NCBI GenBank assembly: GCA_037176885.1
Contig: JAWWNJ010000045.1
Location: 1,364,001 to 1,428,000 of the forward strand
DNA from: Favolaschia claudopus
Lineage: Eukaryota; Basidiomycota; Agaricomycetes; Agaricales; Mycenaceae
Length of the DNA stretch: 64,000 bases
Direction: 5' to 3'
The notes below the pieces were generated by a model that was not told the origin of the DNA, made no database searches, and was given only the letters and a program-made list of their open reading frames with translations. Each line of letters opens with the position of its first letter. Position 1 is the first letter of the stretch. Both the position numbers and the translations under genes were made by a program. This document shows, piece by piece, positions 1-12,504 of this stretch.

Positions 1-1449
1 CGTGGTTCTGATAGTGCAACTCGCGACATCCTTCCACTCTCCGCAGGCGGCGTCGCCAATGCCGCAACGCAAGACTCCTTCTGTGCTGGCACGACCTGTC
101 TCATTCACATCATCTACGACCAGTCAGGACGAAGCAATCATCTGAGTAAAGCTCCGCCTGGTGGAAATGCCGCTGGCACTGATCCCGGTGGTTTCGACAA
201 CGAGGCAGCGGCCGATGCTGCGCCTGTGACGCTGAACGGGCACAAGGCGTATGGTGTATTTGTAGCTCCGGGAACGGGGTAAATCTCGTCTGCAAGATCC
301 TGAACTCTTCTGAAGATGGTCGTTGAAATAGGTACCGGAACGATGCGACGAATGGTATTGCTGTGGTGAGTGTGAATGCATCTCAATGTACATGTCCGCA
401 TGCTGATTATTTGTCTCAAGGGCGACGCTGCAGAGGGCATGTACGCGGTCTTTGATGGCACCCACTACAATGACGGCTGCTGTTTTGACTATGGCAATGC
501 GGAGACTTCCTCTACTGACACAGGCAAGGGGCATATGGAGACTATCTACTTCGGGCTCGGTACCGGCTTCGCCACAGGCGCGGGAAGTGGTCCTTGGGTT
601 CTCGCTGATTTGGAGCAAGGCCTCTTCACCGGACCGGACAAGAGTGTCAATCCCAACAACCCGACTGTCACTTCTCGCTTCGTCACCGCCGTTGTGAAAG
701 GTGAGCCGGGAAACCACTGGTCGGTGCGTGGTGGCAACAGCAACGCCGGCTCGCTCGCGACGTACTACAGCGGCGTGCGCCCCAGCGGTGGATATAATCC
801 CATGAACAAGGAGGGCTCCATCATTCTTGGTATTGGCGGAGACAACAGCAACCGGGCGCAGGGCACATTCTACGAAGGCGTGATGACTTCCGGCTACCCC
901 CTCGACGCAACGGAAAATTCAGTGCAGGCCGACATCGTCGCAGCTCGTTATGCTGCAACCAACATAACGAGTGGACCTGCCATCCGCCCTGGGTCCACGG
1001 TATCCCTCCGCGCCACGACCGCATGCTGCACGACGCGGTACATCGCGCACAGCGGCACGACCGTCAACACGCAGGTCGTCACCTCGGGCGACAGCGCGGC
1101 GCTCAAACTCTCCGCCAGCTGGAACGTCGTCGCAGGCCTCGCCAACAGCGAGTGTGTGTCGTTCGAGTCGCGTGATACGCCGGGAAACTTTATCCGCCAC
1201 GCCAGCTTCCAGCTGCGTATCAGTCCTAACGACAACTCAAAGCTGTTCCGCGAGGATGCGACGTGGTGCTATAGGGCGGGACTGAATGGGCAGGGCAATA
1301 CCATTCGGTCGTTCAATTACCCTGCGCATTATTTCAGGCATTTCAATGCCCTGATGTACGCTTCGAGCAATGGCGGCGCGAACACTTTCGATGCGAAGAC
1401 ATCGTTCAATGACGATGCCAGTTTTGTCGTCGTGCCCGCCTTCGCTTGA
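1..1449 (+). CDS. abfB: GH54 alpha-L-arabinofuranosidase with CBM42 (5' end off window)
   Basis: Secreted enzyme that removes alpha-L-arabinofuranosyl side chains from arabinan and arabinoxylan. The spliced model is <1..278, 332..365, 421..1449; introns are 53 and 55 bases with gt...ag ends. The catalytic GH54 domain is recognisable from the segment ending GMYAVFDGTHYN followed by DGCCFDYGNAET, the adjacent-cysteine pair typical of the family, and by GPWVLADLEQGLF. The C-terminal third (from about GSTVSLRATTACC) is a CBM42 beta-trefoil that binds arabinose side chains, ending in DASFVVVPAFA. The start codon and signal peptide lie upstream of base 1. No frameshift or stop is seen inside the visible part. 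The family call is firm; substrate preference is inferred. Confidence 0.93.
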
Positions 1450-1831
1450 GATGAAAGTCGTTGCAGAAAACTCGAAAGACTTACTTACGACAGTGAATGT
1501 GGCAAGCCGCGTAAGGCTGTAAGCACAAACTACAGTACTCCACACGTGTTGCATGTTGGGTACATAGAACCTACGGTCATTGAATTGTATTCTTTTCATG
1601 AGGGTTTGATGATGAGGGTAGAAAAAATGCAAACGCGATTTCTGCCAGCCGAATCCCGATTTCCCGGGGCCTCTCTGTGACACACCGTGACGCCATAATA
1701 TTTTGCTCCTTGCGCACTGGGCTGAATTCTCGTTCAACCAGTCCTCTAGTTGCCCTTGAAGTCTAGTAGCCCAAGCCTGCCATAGTGCTCCGAACCACTG
1801 CCCAATTCCGTATAAGGCTATAAGCGGAATC
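1450..1831. other. Intergenic, GH54 to tannase copy 1
   Basis: No coding signal seen. Two TATAAG-like elements lie at about 1811 and 1819, very close to the tannase start codon at 1832, so they may not be the working core promoter. Confidence 0.5.
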
Positions 1832-3591
1832 ATGGAATTGTCTCGCATCTTCCTCTCAAGCCTTTTAACGAGCAATCTCCCCTTGTTTTCCGATTTCGGG
1901 AGCCCGCATGCGGCCTGCCTTTCACTCAAATCTAGGCTGCAGCTAGAAAACACAACAGTTATCGACGTTTCTTATGTGCCTGGTGGTTCCAGGGTCGCAA
2001 CTCTCGGAACATGCGACCCCATAGCTCATGTGTCTGCCCCGATTTGTCGAGTGCAATTCTTCACCAACACTTCGAATACCTCTGTCGTTCACGCCGAAGC
2101 ATGGCTGCCAGATCAATGGTATGGCCGATTTCTAGCGCAAGGTAATGGTGGCCTTGGAGGATGTAAGTGGATGTGGTCTTCTCGCCGGTATGTGTTAAAA
2201 TCCGATCTCAGGCATATTCTACGACCATCTGGACTACGGCTCATCCATGCACTTCGCCACCGTCGCTTCCAACAACGGACACGACGGCTATAGTGGCACT
2301 CCTTTCCTCAACCACCCAGAAGTGATCAACGATTTTGCCTACCGCGCCATCCACGTCGAAGCCGTTATTGGGAAGCAGATCGTCGAAGCCTACTACGGCC
2401 GCCCACACGCCAAATCTTACTATCTCGGATGCTCGACCGGTGGACGCCAAGGCACCCAAGCGGCACTCAAATATCCCGACGATTTCGATGGCATTCTCGC
2501 CGGCGCGCCTGCGACAGACTTCAATCATCTCATACACTGGAGCTACATGCTTGGGCAACATATCGGCGCTCCACACCCTGAATCTTCTCCCGCATTCATT
2601 CCATCAGAGTTATGGAGAGTCGTGGCAGCGGAGGTAATGCGCCAGTGCGATGCTATCGACGGTGTCCGAGATGGAATTGTTACCGAGCCAGACCTATGCG
2701 ACTTTCGGCCGGAAACGCTCCTCTGTGGACGAGCCTCTCGCAGTCGCTGCCTTACTGAACCCCAAGTCGAAGCTCTGCGAAGAATTTATTCCCCCTTATA
2801 CGGCGACAACAGTGAGGTAATATATCCTCGCTACGACCCTGGTGCAGAGTCAGAAGCCATCCCTTTTGGCCCATTCAGCGGAGAAATTGGCGACCTGTTC
2901 AAAGTATGTGCTATGTGTTCATCAAGTCGTCCACTCAACCGTCACTAGTCCTGGGTCCAAAACACCGTCCTCAACGATACCGACTTTGATTTCAGCCAAT
3001 ACGGCCCCGACCATCTGAAGCTCATGGACGAAATCAACCCTGGTGGAATCGCGACCTTCAATGGCGACATGTCAGCATTTCGAGATCGCGGAGGAAAGTT
3101 TCTCAGCTATCATGGGCGTGTCGATCCTGCGAGTATTGTGTCTTTCCCATGGTCTACAATGCTAAATTACACCCTTCAGCTCATTGCGTCAGGCAACTCC
3201 AAGCGCGTATATAACCTCATCTCACGCACGCTCGGCATGCCATCCTTGGACTCGTTCTACCGTCTCTTTCTTGTTCCCGGGATGGCACACTGCACCGGTG
3301 GTCCCGGTGCAGGCCGTTTTGGGTTCGTATATCTTTCCTTAGCCTCAGATCAATTTGTATTGACTCAAACGCTACAGCCAGCTTAACGCCCCGACAAATG
3401 CCGTCAACGCAAGCTCGCATAACATCCTTCTCGCGCTGGTGGACTGGGTTGAGGGTGGCGTCGCACCGGATACCATCATCGGTACGAAGGGCAATGGGTG
3501 GACACGGCGCGTGCATTGTAGGTATCCACAGCGGAGTGTTTGGAAGAAGGAGAAATGGTGGTGGAAGGGCAAGTTTGTCTGCGAAGAATAG
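1832..3591 (+). CDS. Tannase/feruloyl esterase family protein, copy 1
   Basis: Alpha/beta-hydrolase of the fungal tannase and feruloyl esterase family, which cleaves gallate or hydroxycinnamate esters outside the cell. Model: 1832..2162, 2212..2903, 2949..3128, 3180..3322, 3378..3591, giving 519 aa. The nucleophile motif GCSTGGRQG and the His-Cys motif MAHC fit the family's CS-D-HC arrangement, in which the Cys residues beside Ser and His are joined. Other family blocks are AEAWLPDQWYGRF, AGAPATDFNH, PGGIATFNGDMSAF and VDWVEGGVAPDTIIGT. The N-terminus is short and only weakly like a signal peptide. Intron 3 starts with GC instead of GT; if retained it adds 17 residues without a stop. Exons 3 and 4 are exactly as long as in copies 2 and 3 (180 and 143 bases). 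Confidence 0.9.
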
Positions 3592-4920
3592 AATGCATTG
3601 AAACCGAGTCAGATTATCTCGTGAGTGGTCCACATTGTCGTTTCGGCTCCCCGAGTCTCGCGAGCGATATCAACACAGTTGATCGTTCTTTCCTTGGCGT
3701 TCTGTATGGGCGTATATGTACCTAAATTGAGCAGGGTTCAATCTCCCAAGGTTCCTTGCGATCGCCGGCTTGACTCATGCATCCTCATTCTTGGGGAGGT
3801 ATCACTATGTTCAGATGGACGTGTCCCTTCTGCGTCTTGCTGCCAACCAGGGACACTCTGCAGCGTGGGGGCGTCGACGCTCACCACAGAACGGTCACTC
3901 CTATATGTCCTGTCCCGAAGCACGATGGATTCGGGAAGGACAAATGCGCGGCAAAGTTGGGCTATTTCCCCAAATGCTCCACAACTTGTGAAGGCAAGGG
4001 GACGGCGTTCACAAAGTCGAAGGTGCCACTGGCAGTGGAGAGGACGATAACGCATAGGAAGTGGGTTTTGAATATGGGGGAGTTATGCACTGTGAGGGTA
4101 TTGAGGCGACAAGTGAAGTTGCATTGTAGCCTAGGAGTCGCCGAGTCGATCGGTGTTCTGATTCCTAATTCGTGTGTTCGTTGAAATTGGACGCCGGATT
4201 GTATGTTCGATGCTATTTCATGCCCGAGATATCCATCCCGATGAGGTCGCCGACTCGCCGTGTTCATGAGCATAGCAGCTGTCGGCAGATCCTCCTGATA
4301 CATACTGCCTTGACCGGAACGAAAAATCGCGTGTCATCAGATCAAGGATGTCACTCACATTGTCACCATGGTGATCATGCATCGGTTATGACCGTCGAGT
4401 CTCTCACTCCGAAATTTGGACTACTCACTCAGCACGTTCAGAATCATACATAACTCTGTGGCTTGGGCTTGAACCAAACTTCAAAACAGCGAGTATTGGT
4501 CTATCATCAAAGCGCGGCGAACTCCCGGACGCGGCGCTCCGTGCCTTGTAACTTGAAACTTGGAACCCTTCTGAATTCTCCAACCCTTCAAATTCTCAAG
4601 ACTCCGAGACCCGACGACTTGACTCAATCCGTCGAAGGATGTCCTTGAATCTTGAATCCTTCCTCCTTCCGCAATTTTCGTCATTTGGCACTTCGCTGGA
4701 GTCTGTGCTCTGACGTGGTGCCACGTAGGGATGGATAGGACAACTGTACAGCTCTGCGACACGTACTTTGCTTGACCCCCTGACTCGAGTGAGAGAGAGT
4801 CCAGTGTGTCGGAACCGACTATCATGATCACACAGCATTGCCTTTCCATTCATAAAAGTCGAGAAAGGGCAGAGAATGTTGCACACATCACATTCTCTGC
4901 CCCAAGTGCTCATATTAGAT
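3592..4920. other. Intergenic, no gene seen
   Basis: Several open frames of about 100-140 codons occur on both strands (for example 3625-4050 and 3777-4184 on +), but none has recognisable motifs or supporting splice signals. I treat them as chance frames. Confidence 0.45.
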
Positions 4921-5935
4921 ATGTTTTCCAAAATATTCGGACGGTCGGTGAGTCTCCGATGTCAAATGGCTTCCTCGATTGTGTTACAACCGCTACCAGT
5001 CTTCCAATGCGCCGCATGCTCCTGAGCCTCTTCCGCCACGCTACGTTTCTTCTGGTCGCATCGACTTTCACGCTGCTGGCCTAGACGAATATCACGGCTG
5101 TTACGCTCTTGTGTTGGATGATCTCTTCTCTCGAGCGGAGCTCACTGCGATTCTTGCGGAAGCTGAGGGCTCAGCACCATGGGATGTCGCTCAAGTCAAC
5201 GCGGGAGAATACGCATACACGGACACCTCCTATCGTAATGGGCAGCGCATCATCTATGATTCGTTTGAACTATCTCAAAAAATCTTTGAGAAAGTGCAGC
5301 CTTATTTGAAAGACATCGAAGAAATCGAGCGACCGACGTATTCAGGCGGCACCAAAGCTCCACAACAATGGCGCATGGTTCGCCTCAATGAGAGGCTGCG
5401 GTTTCTGCGATATCCCGAAGGAGGATATTTTCGAGGTAGCCTTTCATTAATTATGCGCCGATATCTAATCTCACAATTTCGACCTTTGAACAGGACATTG
5501 CGATGGAGCATACCACGACAAGTTCGCATGCATCTAAAACCTGCTTTTTCACTCATTGACATGGTATTCTGTGATCAGGAAAACGAAGCAAAGGACTTTC
5601 TACACCCTTCAATTCTACCTACCGTCAGACACATCGGGTTCTAATGAAAGTTTTGTCCCTGCTCAAGGCGGCTCCACGCGATTCATAGCAAGATATTCAT
5701 CGTCAAAATACGCCGATGTTGAGGCCATTCCTGGTCGAGTGCTGGTATTTCAGCACGACGACTTGTATCACACTGGTGAAGAGGTGTGTTTGAAGTGTCA
5801 ATTAGGAAGCTCAAGTCAAATAAGATTCTACTAATGCTTCATCAGGTCACTGGAGGAGTGAAGTGCACTGTGCGGTCCGACATCTTGTATGAGCGAGTCG
5901 GGACACCTGAAGCCGTGGAGCATGAGGAGTTGTGA
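4921..5935 (+). CDS. 2-oxoglutarate/Fe(II)-dependent oxygenase, prolyl-4-hydroxylase-like
   Basis: Non-haem iron oxygenase expected to hydroxylate a protein or small molecule using 2-oxoglutarate. Model: 4921..4947, 5000..5435, 5494..5521, 5579..5783, 5846..5935, giving 261 aa. The first exon is 27 bases and the third only 28 bases. The third carries the HCD iron-binding pair (GHCDGAYHD); the distal His follows in DDLYHTGEEV and the 2OG-binding Arg is likely in KCTVRSDILY. The core FYTLQFYLPSD and QGGSTRF match the prolyl-4-hydroxylase fold. Intron 3 has a gttcgc donor. There is no signal peptide, so the protein is probably cytosolic or nuclear. Substrate unknown. Confidence 0.85.
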
Positions 5936-7499
5936 TACGTATCTACCTGGAATTTGCGAACGGTCATACATACAATGAACAATCTGGCTTCACTCTCAAC
6001 GCCGTGCTACTGAAATCAGCTCGATAACTTTCGGTTATCTACTCGCGGACCTTGGCGCATCTCCGATTACGCCTTTTCTTTGACAGTGGGACTGACTACA
6101 ACTGACGCATAAACCGAGACCTCTCTACTTGTGCATGAGATTTCAACGCTTGTTTCGCAGTGACCCATACGACTTGACTTCTTATTCTTACGTTTACGGG
6201 CTCGATGCTGCCTCGGAAAGACATGCCTCTGGTTGCTCAAGCACCCCCGTACCAAGATCGGCTAATGGGTTCTATTCGCACTCGTTTGAATCCAAAGTAT
6301 ATGTAAACGTGTCAATGTGAATCCACTGCATCTCATTGCAACACGTCACCTCAGGCAGCAGTCGCAGGAGAACTACTGCGCAGCGCAGATTACCTTTCTT
6401 GACTTCTATTCTGCCGTGTTTTCCATTGAAGGGCGATTATCAGTACCCACTCATAAGTAAATCAAGATATGCAACATGTATATACATTTACTTAATCGAT
6501 GTCCTACGAGCTGCGACATAGCAATTGAGATTTCTTTGACTGTGACTGACTAGAAGTCGTGTGTGGATGTATTCAAGGAATCAGGAAAGTCGTACCGACG
6601 GAGGGTGTCCAAGACGATTGTGTTGGGATAAAGAATTTGAACATGTCCGAAAAGCCCGACCAACTTCAACTTACGTGAGCCTAAGCTATGGGATCATCAA
6701 ATGATCCATCAAAATTTCTCGCTACATTGAATCTTACTTTCTCTCAACGGTCATATTCAAGTCGGGCACTGGCACCATTCCTGATCTTGGAACGGACTGA
6801 CTCTCTCTTCCTATCTCGACGTTACCTTGGATCCGGAGAATTGGGCACTGCACCTTTACCTACCTAGTCTGCGGCCTTGTGAGTACTTTTGGAGTACTTA
6901 CAAGTTACCGTATGGTGGCGGACCGAACTTCGTGACAAACTTTTTACCCGATTTGGAAATCGTTACTAGTGCCTGAGTTTTGCCGGGATTTTACTGAAAC
7001 TGTGCAGAAAGCATCAGAAGAGATGCCTCTACACATCTACTGGACCAAAAGTTTGAAAAGTGCAAAAAATAGTTTTCCCACATGGATTTCGCGCTTTTGA
7101 TGCCGGGCCGGGCATTACCCGGTGGCTGTGTACGTCAATCACCTTCCTGTTTTGGTCCCTCAGCACAAAAAACCCTAGCTTTTGCAGCGAATGTTGGTTT
7201 TGGTGTATTTATTCAGATTCTTGCAACGTCCTAGACAATGCAGAACTGTTTTGAACCCAATCCGAGTACTTTTTTTTTCTGACCTTCGACAAAATTTCGC
7301 GTTTTTATTTCCCACGGTACAACCCCCCTCGAAATGAAAATTTTGGCTATAAACCCGCTTTCTGCGGTTCAGAATCTTCAATCTAGAGTGAAATTGAGCA
7401 AAATTACGGCTTGTCATGAAGTTTTGGCCGCAACCATACTGCTCGTGAAAACGGTCATTCATCGCCGGCAACACCAGACACACATCAGCGTCACCGAAA
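5936..7499. other. Intergenic, no gene seen
   Basis: AT-richer stretch between the oxygenase and tannase copy 2. Only short unsupported frames are present. A small GC-rich inverted element (ccgggc...acccgg) lies near 7105-7125. The last few hundred bases would hold the tannase copy 2 promoter. Confidence 0.5.
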
Positions 7500-9343
7500 A
7501 TGTATCTCCCCGACGTCAACTTTACATCGATTTCCAAGCTCTTCACCCGGGGTCTCCAGCTCTCTACATTATTGTGGACTCATGATCAGAGCTCCAGGGA
7601 AGAGCCGGAAAGTGACGCGAGGTGTCTTTCGCTGATATCGAGCGGTTTGAGTATCGAGAATACCACCATTCTAGATGTTTCCTACGCGCCTGCAGGCTCT
7701 CAAGTATCTACGCTGGGAATATGCGCCGATTCTGCCAATGTGACTGTTTCAGTCTGTCGCGTACAATTCTTCACCAACACCTCCGAAAGTTCGGTTGTGT
7801 ACGGAGAAGCCTGGCTTCCTGACGAATGGTACGGACGGTTTTTAGGACTTGGAAATGGCGGCCTCAACGGATGTGAGTATTCGGTTCTCCACATCACATA
7901 CGCTTAATTAAAAAACCTTTTAGGCATTGACTACGACGACCTTGACTATGGGTCATCGCTCCATTTTGCCTCCATTGGGACAAACAACGGCCATGACGGC
8001 CAGAGTGGTATGCCATTCCTTGGCCATCCCGAAGTGATCAACGACTTTGCCTTCCGCGCGGTCCACGTCGAAGCAGTCGTCGGAAAACAAATCGTTGATG
8101 CATACTACGGACGTCCTCACAGCAAGTCTTACTATCTCGGATGCTCCACAGGTGGACGGCAGGGAACACAAGCAGCACTCAAATATCCCGATGATTTCGA
8201 TGGCATCGTAGCTGGCGCGCCGGCCACAGATTTCAACCATCTCGTTCATTGGATAAACATGATCGCGCTATATATCGGTGCTCCCGACTCCGAGTCCTCG
8301 CCCGCATTCATAACACCGGAACTATGGGAAGTTGTAGCCAAGGAGGTGTTGCGGCAGTGCGACGACATTGACGGGGTTCAAGACGGAATAATCACCGAGC
8401 CGGATAGTTGCGATTTCCGTCCGGAATCTCTTCTCTGCGCCGGAAACGAGTCGACACCCGATGGGGCTTGCCTTGCTGAAGCCCAAATTGAAGCGCTTCG
8501 AAATATATACTCTCCGATATATGGTCGCGAGGGGGAATTGCTGTTCCCCCGCTATGACCCAGGCGCAGAAGGATTCCCTGCCGATTCCTTTATTGGAACC
8601 ATTCCTGATCGTTCCGGTGTAAGTCAGATTCGCACCCAAGAATTACTTCTACTTGCTAACTGGCGATTCTGACAACGTAGGAATGGGTGAAGTACGCCGT
8701 TCTCAACGACACAGATTTTGATTTCCGCGAATACGGACTGAAGCAAGCTGAACTCATGGACAAGATTAATCCTGGCGGAATCGCGACATTCGATGGCAAT
8801 ATGTCAGCGTTTCGCGATCGAGGAGGCAAGTTCCTTACCTTCCATGGCCGTATGGATACTGTGAGTGACTTGTGTTATGATCTTGCAATCAATGACCTTT
8901 TTCTCAAATTTCGAACAGATTATTGCCTCGGGCAATTCCAAACGCGTTTACGACCTCATCTCACGCACGCTGCAAATGCCTTCTCTGGACGAATTTTACC
9001 GCCTGTTCCTTGTTCCAGGCCTGAGTCACTGTATCTTTGGTCCAGGAGCCACGCGCTTCGGGTATGTGTTTTTCAATCTGCCACCAAGCACTGATTTACC
9101 TCACAAATCGTTTGCAGACAGGTGAAGCGCGAGTCCAACGCAGTTAATGATACTTCGCACAATATTCTTCTGGCGATGGTTGATTGGGTTGAGGGTGGAA
9201 TCGCGCCAGACACAATCATTGGCACGGCAGACGACGGGATAGCCACCAGAGTTCATTGTCGATATCCCCACCGGAGCGTATGGGACGCAGAGAAGGGGGC
9301 TTTCCGTTGCGAGGAGCAGGGTTTCGGGTTCGAAGCCGTTTAG
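7500..9343 (+). CDS. Tannase/feruloyl esterase family protein, copy 2
   Basis: Same family and role as the gene at 1832-3591. Model: 7500..7872, 7924..8618, 8681..8860, 8919..9061, 9118..9343, giving 538 aa with all introns GT-AG. Catalytic motifs are GCSTGGRQG (Ser) and LSHC (His-Cys); AEAQIEALRNIYSPIYG and INPGGIATFDGNMSAF are shared with the other copies. The N-terminus (MYLPDVNFTSISKLF) is not a clear signal peptide. This copy has an uninterrupted frame and a standard donor at every intron, so it is the best reference for judging the defects in copies 1 and 3. It lies in the same direction as copy 1, with the oxygenase between them. Confidence 0.92.
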
Positions 9344-9752
9344 GCACGAGCTTATCATATCTTCTGTGGGTAGGCGAACTGAAGAGTTAACCCTCGTCCA
9401 CCGAAATGATAATCAAGAAAGCACTTCATGCTAATAGAGGTACACCGCAGGCCCGGGTACGAGGGTGGCCGGCATATCTGTTCAAGTTGTAGCGTCTGTT
9501 TTCAAGAAAATGTTAGCAAGTGACTTTCATTTGAGAAAAACTGTAGCAGACTGTAGCTGGATACCGAGAGGAAATCAGCGCCGAGTGTCAATGACAATTG
9601 AGGACTCATGCCAACCGTGGTGCGACTTGAAGACCTACAACACGAGAGGTCACATCACATGCCGCATTACACAATGTGACAGTCAGTGGGAACGACGCGA
9701 CCTACGGATAGATTGTAGAATGAAAAGAAACAAGCAATACGGGTAAAAGAAA
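9344..9752. other. Intergenic between convergent genes
   Basis: Holds the 3' ends of tannase copy 2 (+) and WYRWP family copy 1 (-). No coding signal seen. Confidence 0.5.
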
Positions 9753-10453
9753 TCAGCACTCCGTCTCCGACTCTGAGTCACTAAAACCACCATCCATTTC
9801 CGTGATATCTCTGCCCTTTGCCACCCATCTAGCTTTCTTGCGCTCCATCCTCTCATAATAGACCCATGTCAAAGGCCATCGGTACCACGCAAGAGTCGAA
9901 TCAAGTGATGGATCCTGGTCCACGCCGAACGCTATCTTTGCGGAGCAAATGGCCCGGTCATTTGCCGCATTCATAGATCGCGAGGTGTGCTTTGCAGCGG
10001 GGTCGACGTCGTTGAAGAATGCAACAAGATAGAATTTCCCATCCGGACCAGGGAATGGGATTGGTCTAGGTACATATCTGGAGAGGGAATCATTCTTTCA
10101 AGCTGACGAGCATAAGAAAGTCTTTGAAAGCGCACTTGCAGTCAGGATCCCGAACCTGACGCCACTTCTTCGACACCACATCGGTGTGATTGCAGGAGCT
10201 CACGAGTTCGCTTTCCCCCACACTGAGATTTTTATAGAGCTTGGAATGACTGCAGACCCAAGCAAGGGCGTAAAGTGGCGCCGGGCGGTTGTTTAGAGGC
10301 ATTCCCTTCAGAGGTGGGGGGTTGTTGGTGGGAAGCCGACGAGGAAATCTGCAAACAAGGCGAGTAAGATTCAAACTTAAACTCTCGCAATACGAAGATT
10401 TCCGATCACCGAACAATGCGCTCATTCGACAACTGGGTGGTCTCGTTGTTCAT
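9753..10453 (-). CDS. Unrecognised protein, WYRWP family copy 1 (most diverged)
   Basis: I do not recognise this family. Model on the minus strand: 10410..10453, 10136..10348, 9753..10077, giving 193 aa. It shares with the other three copies an intron after the second base of an Arg codon just before a conserved Phe-Pro, a middle exon of 210-213 bases containing YALAWVC, a phase-2 second intron of 52-58 bases, and the block LAWYRWPLTW. The middle exon also shows KKWRQVRDPDCK, equivalent to KRWWSDPRTK in copy 2. The C-terminus is short and acidic (SDSESETEC). No signal peptide or membrane segment is visible. Function unknown. Confidence 0.7.
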
Positions 10454-10697
10454 GGCGGTTGATGATAAGTGACAATTTCGTTGATTTTGACAGCCGTTCG
10501 GCGGGTTCGATTGATGTGATTCTTGAAACTTTAAATTTAACTTGCTCAAAACCGTACTTATACCCATTACAATAGCAGCTTGGAAATCTTCCATTGTTTT
10601 CCTCGTCCTCTCTTCCTCTTCATGATTAGACGACAACAGAAGACTACACTGAAACACAACTTGAAACGGAACCCGAATCTCACGCCCTGTTCCACGT

Positions 10698-11500
10698 TCA
10701 AGCAGAGCAATAACCAGAGATTTTTCGGCGGTGGGGAAAATTATCTGAGTGGCAGTCAGTTCGCCTTGCTTCCATCGCGTTTCCATGTTCCGTTGAATCT
10801 AGAAACCGGGGTGCGCTAGCTTCTTGCGATTGTTGTTGTTCCTCACCCGCCTTCTCCTGTCCCTCGTCCGAGTCCTTATCCCCCTCTTGCTTTTTCAGCT
10901 GCTGCTCCTTCTCTTGCTTTCTGAGCGGCTTCTGGCGAAGGCGCACCAAGGGCCATCGATACCACTGTAACGTTTCCTCAAGCTCGGGAGACAGATGCAC
11001 TGCGAAGGCCTCTCTTGCAGCTTGAATTCCTGGATCTCCACCAGGGAAGGCATTCAGGGAACGGTTGACGTGGTCCGACGCTTTGATGTTGTACATAGCA
11101 ATGAGGTAGTACGAGTAGTCGCTGTTGCCACTCAGAGGCGCCGGAAATACAAGCGGCTCCAGAACGACACTGTAAGGAGTCTTCGCTGAGTATACATACA
11201 GAACAGAAAGAATCCAGGCAGGACGTACTCCTTTGTCCTTGGGTCCGACCACCATCTCTTCCTCACCGTGTTTGATAGGTTACACCGGTTTACAACGCCG
11301 AGTACTCCGTCTCCGAGGTTGGTGAAGAGAGTGCGATCGTTGCAGACCCAGGCCAATACATAGCGTGGGGTTGGGTGACCCTCGTCGAGTGTTCCGAGCG
11401 CTATCGGAGGTCGGTCGAGTGGCAAAGTTGCGGAAAATCTGGAATGAGTTGTAAAATCACCGAGTCAAATTCAAGAACGTATTACTTACCTTTTCGCCAT
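10698..11500 (-). CDS. Unrecognised protein, WYRWP family copy 2
   Basis: Model: 11490..11500 (an 11-base first exon), 11229..11438, 10847..11169, 10698..10798, giving 214 aa. Conserved blocks are TPRYVLAWVCNDRTLFTNLG, LSNTVRKRWWSDPRTK, DYSYYLIAMYN, NRSLNAFPGGDPGIQ and LQWYRWPLVR, followed by a Lys/Gln/Glu-rich tail. The last intron (10799..10846, gtgagg...ttctag) is plausible but not certain; reading through it also stays in frame. In another frame, the last exon region encodes a segment beginning METRWKQGELTATQ that is also kept in copy 4, so which frame is translated there is unresolved. Function unknown. Confidence 0.68.
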
Positions 11501-12504
11501 AATATTCAAGAGGATTGAGGGTGACGGATGGTGGCAAACTTGGAATCCTGGTCTGTCGAGATGTGGTTGCGGTCAAGTCACGTCGGCTAGTTGCCACACG
11601 AGTCGTCACATCACATGTCCCCTGTCACAACATTAATCCCCGAACGCGTCCACCGATAATCGAGAAAAATTGTCACCTACGCGCCTGGCTTCGCTAAGCG
11701 TATTACAGCCTCCTCAGAAATCAACTAACTCCGCTCGACTCCGAATCTACTGCCTCCAACCGATAATTCCATCCCCACTACACTCTGAAGTTCGGGTTGA
11801 GTGGCTGAACAGAACTAACGACTCGGGGAAATCTGCAAGAAAATTCCTCAGCGTCCTTTGACCAGCTAAAACATACAGAACTCACGAACCGATACACTCA
11901 CCGCTCATACTCGCCGAATGACAAAAAGGACAGTCGTCATCTGTCTCGTTCTTCCAGTAGCCCCCTTCTCCAAAACCCGACCTATCGTCCATGAAACAAC
12001 AACCACCAGCGAAAAAGATATGCGTAGGTATGGCATTTCCAAATTTGTTAGTCCTGTTTATCTCTATGGGTCCATATGTACAATTGCTTAAATAGTTCTG
12101 AATGTGGTTGGACTGTGGTACAAGAAAGCAAGAAAAAATCGTAAACGGCGTCGAAAGAAAGAGCAGGAAGAATCTAGTGTAAATTGCGTTGTATCGTAAA
12201 GCGGTAATCGTATGAAAATAAATAGCAAATCCACGAATAAGTAATGAGAAGAAGCAATTGGTGGTTGGTCGGTTGGTTGGTGAGAAGTTCAATTATATGC
12301 ACAGAAAAATGTCAAAGATGACAGGTTGCCGCCAATCCAAGGTCAGTGGATGTGTCGTGTCGCGGCGGGGCAGCCAAAGATCCGCGTCTTGCGTCCCCGT
12401 CTTCGCGGTATCGAGATGTGTTTGCGTTCCTGCAACCTGACCATCGCAGCGCTGACTTCATCTTCATCCTCTCAACCATCCTCCCAATCCCACCTCACAT
12501 CGCA
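11501..12504. other. Intergenic upstream of WYRWP copy 2 and downstream of SKT5
   Basis: About 11500-11680 resembles the upstream region of WYRWP copy 4 (shared blocks around gacatgtgatgtgacg), so it is probably a duplicated promoter. A 136-codon frame at 11882-12292 (-) has no recognisable features and I do not call it. Confidence 0.5.

Noticed and set aside
3625..4184. Plus-strand frames of 135-141 codons after tannase copy 1
   Set aside because: No signal peptide, motif or splice support; three frames overlap each other.
11882..12292. 136-codon minus-strand frame
   Set aside because: AT-rich, no recognisable domain, probably within the SKT5 3' region.
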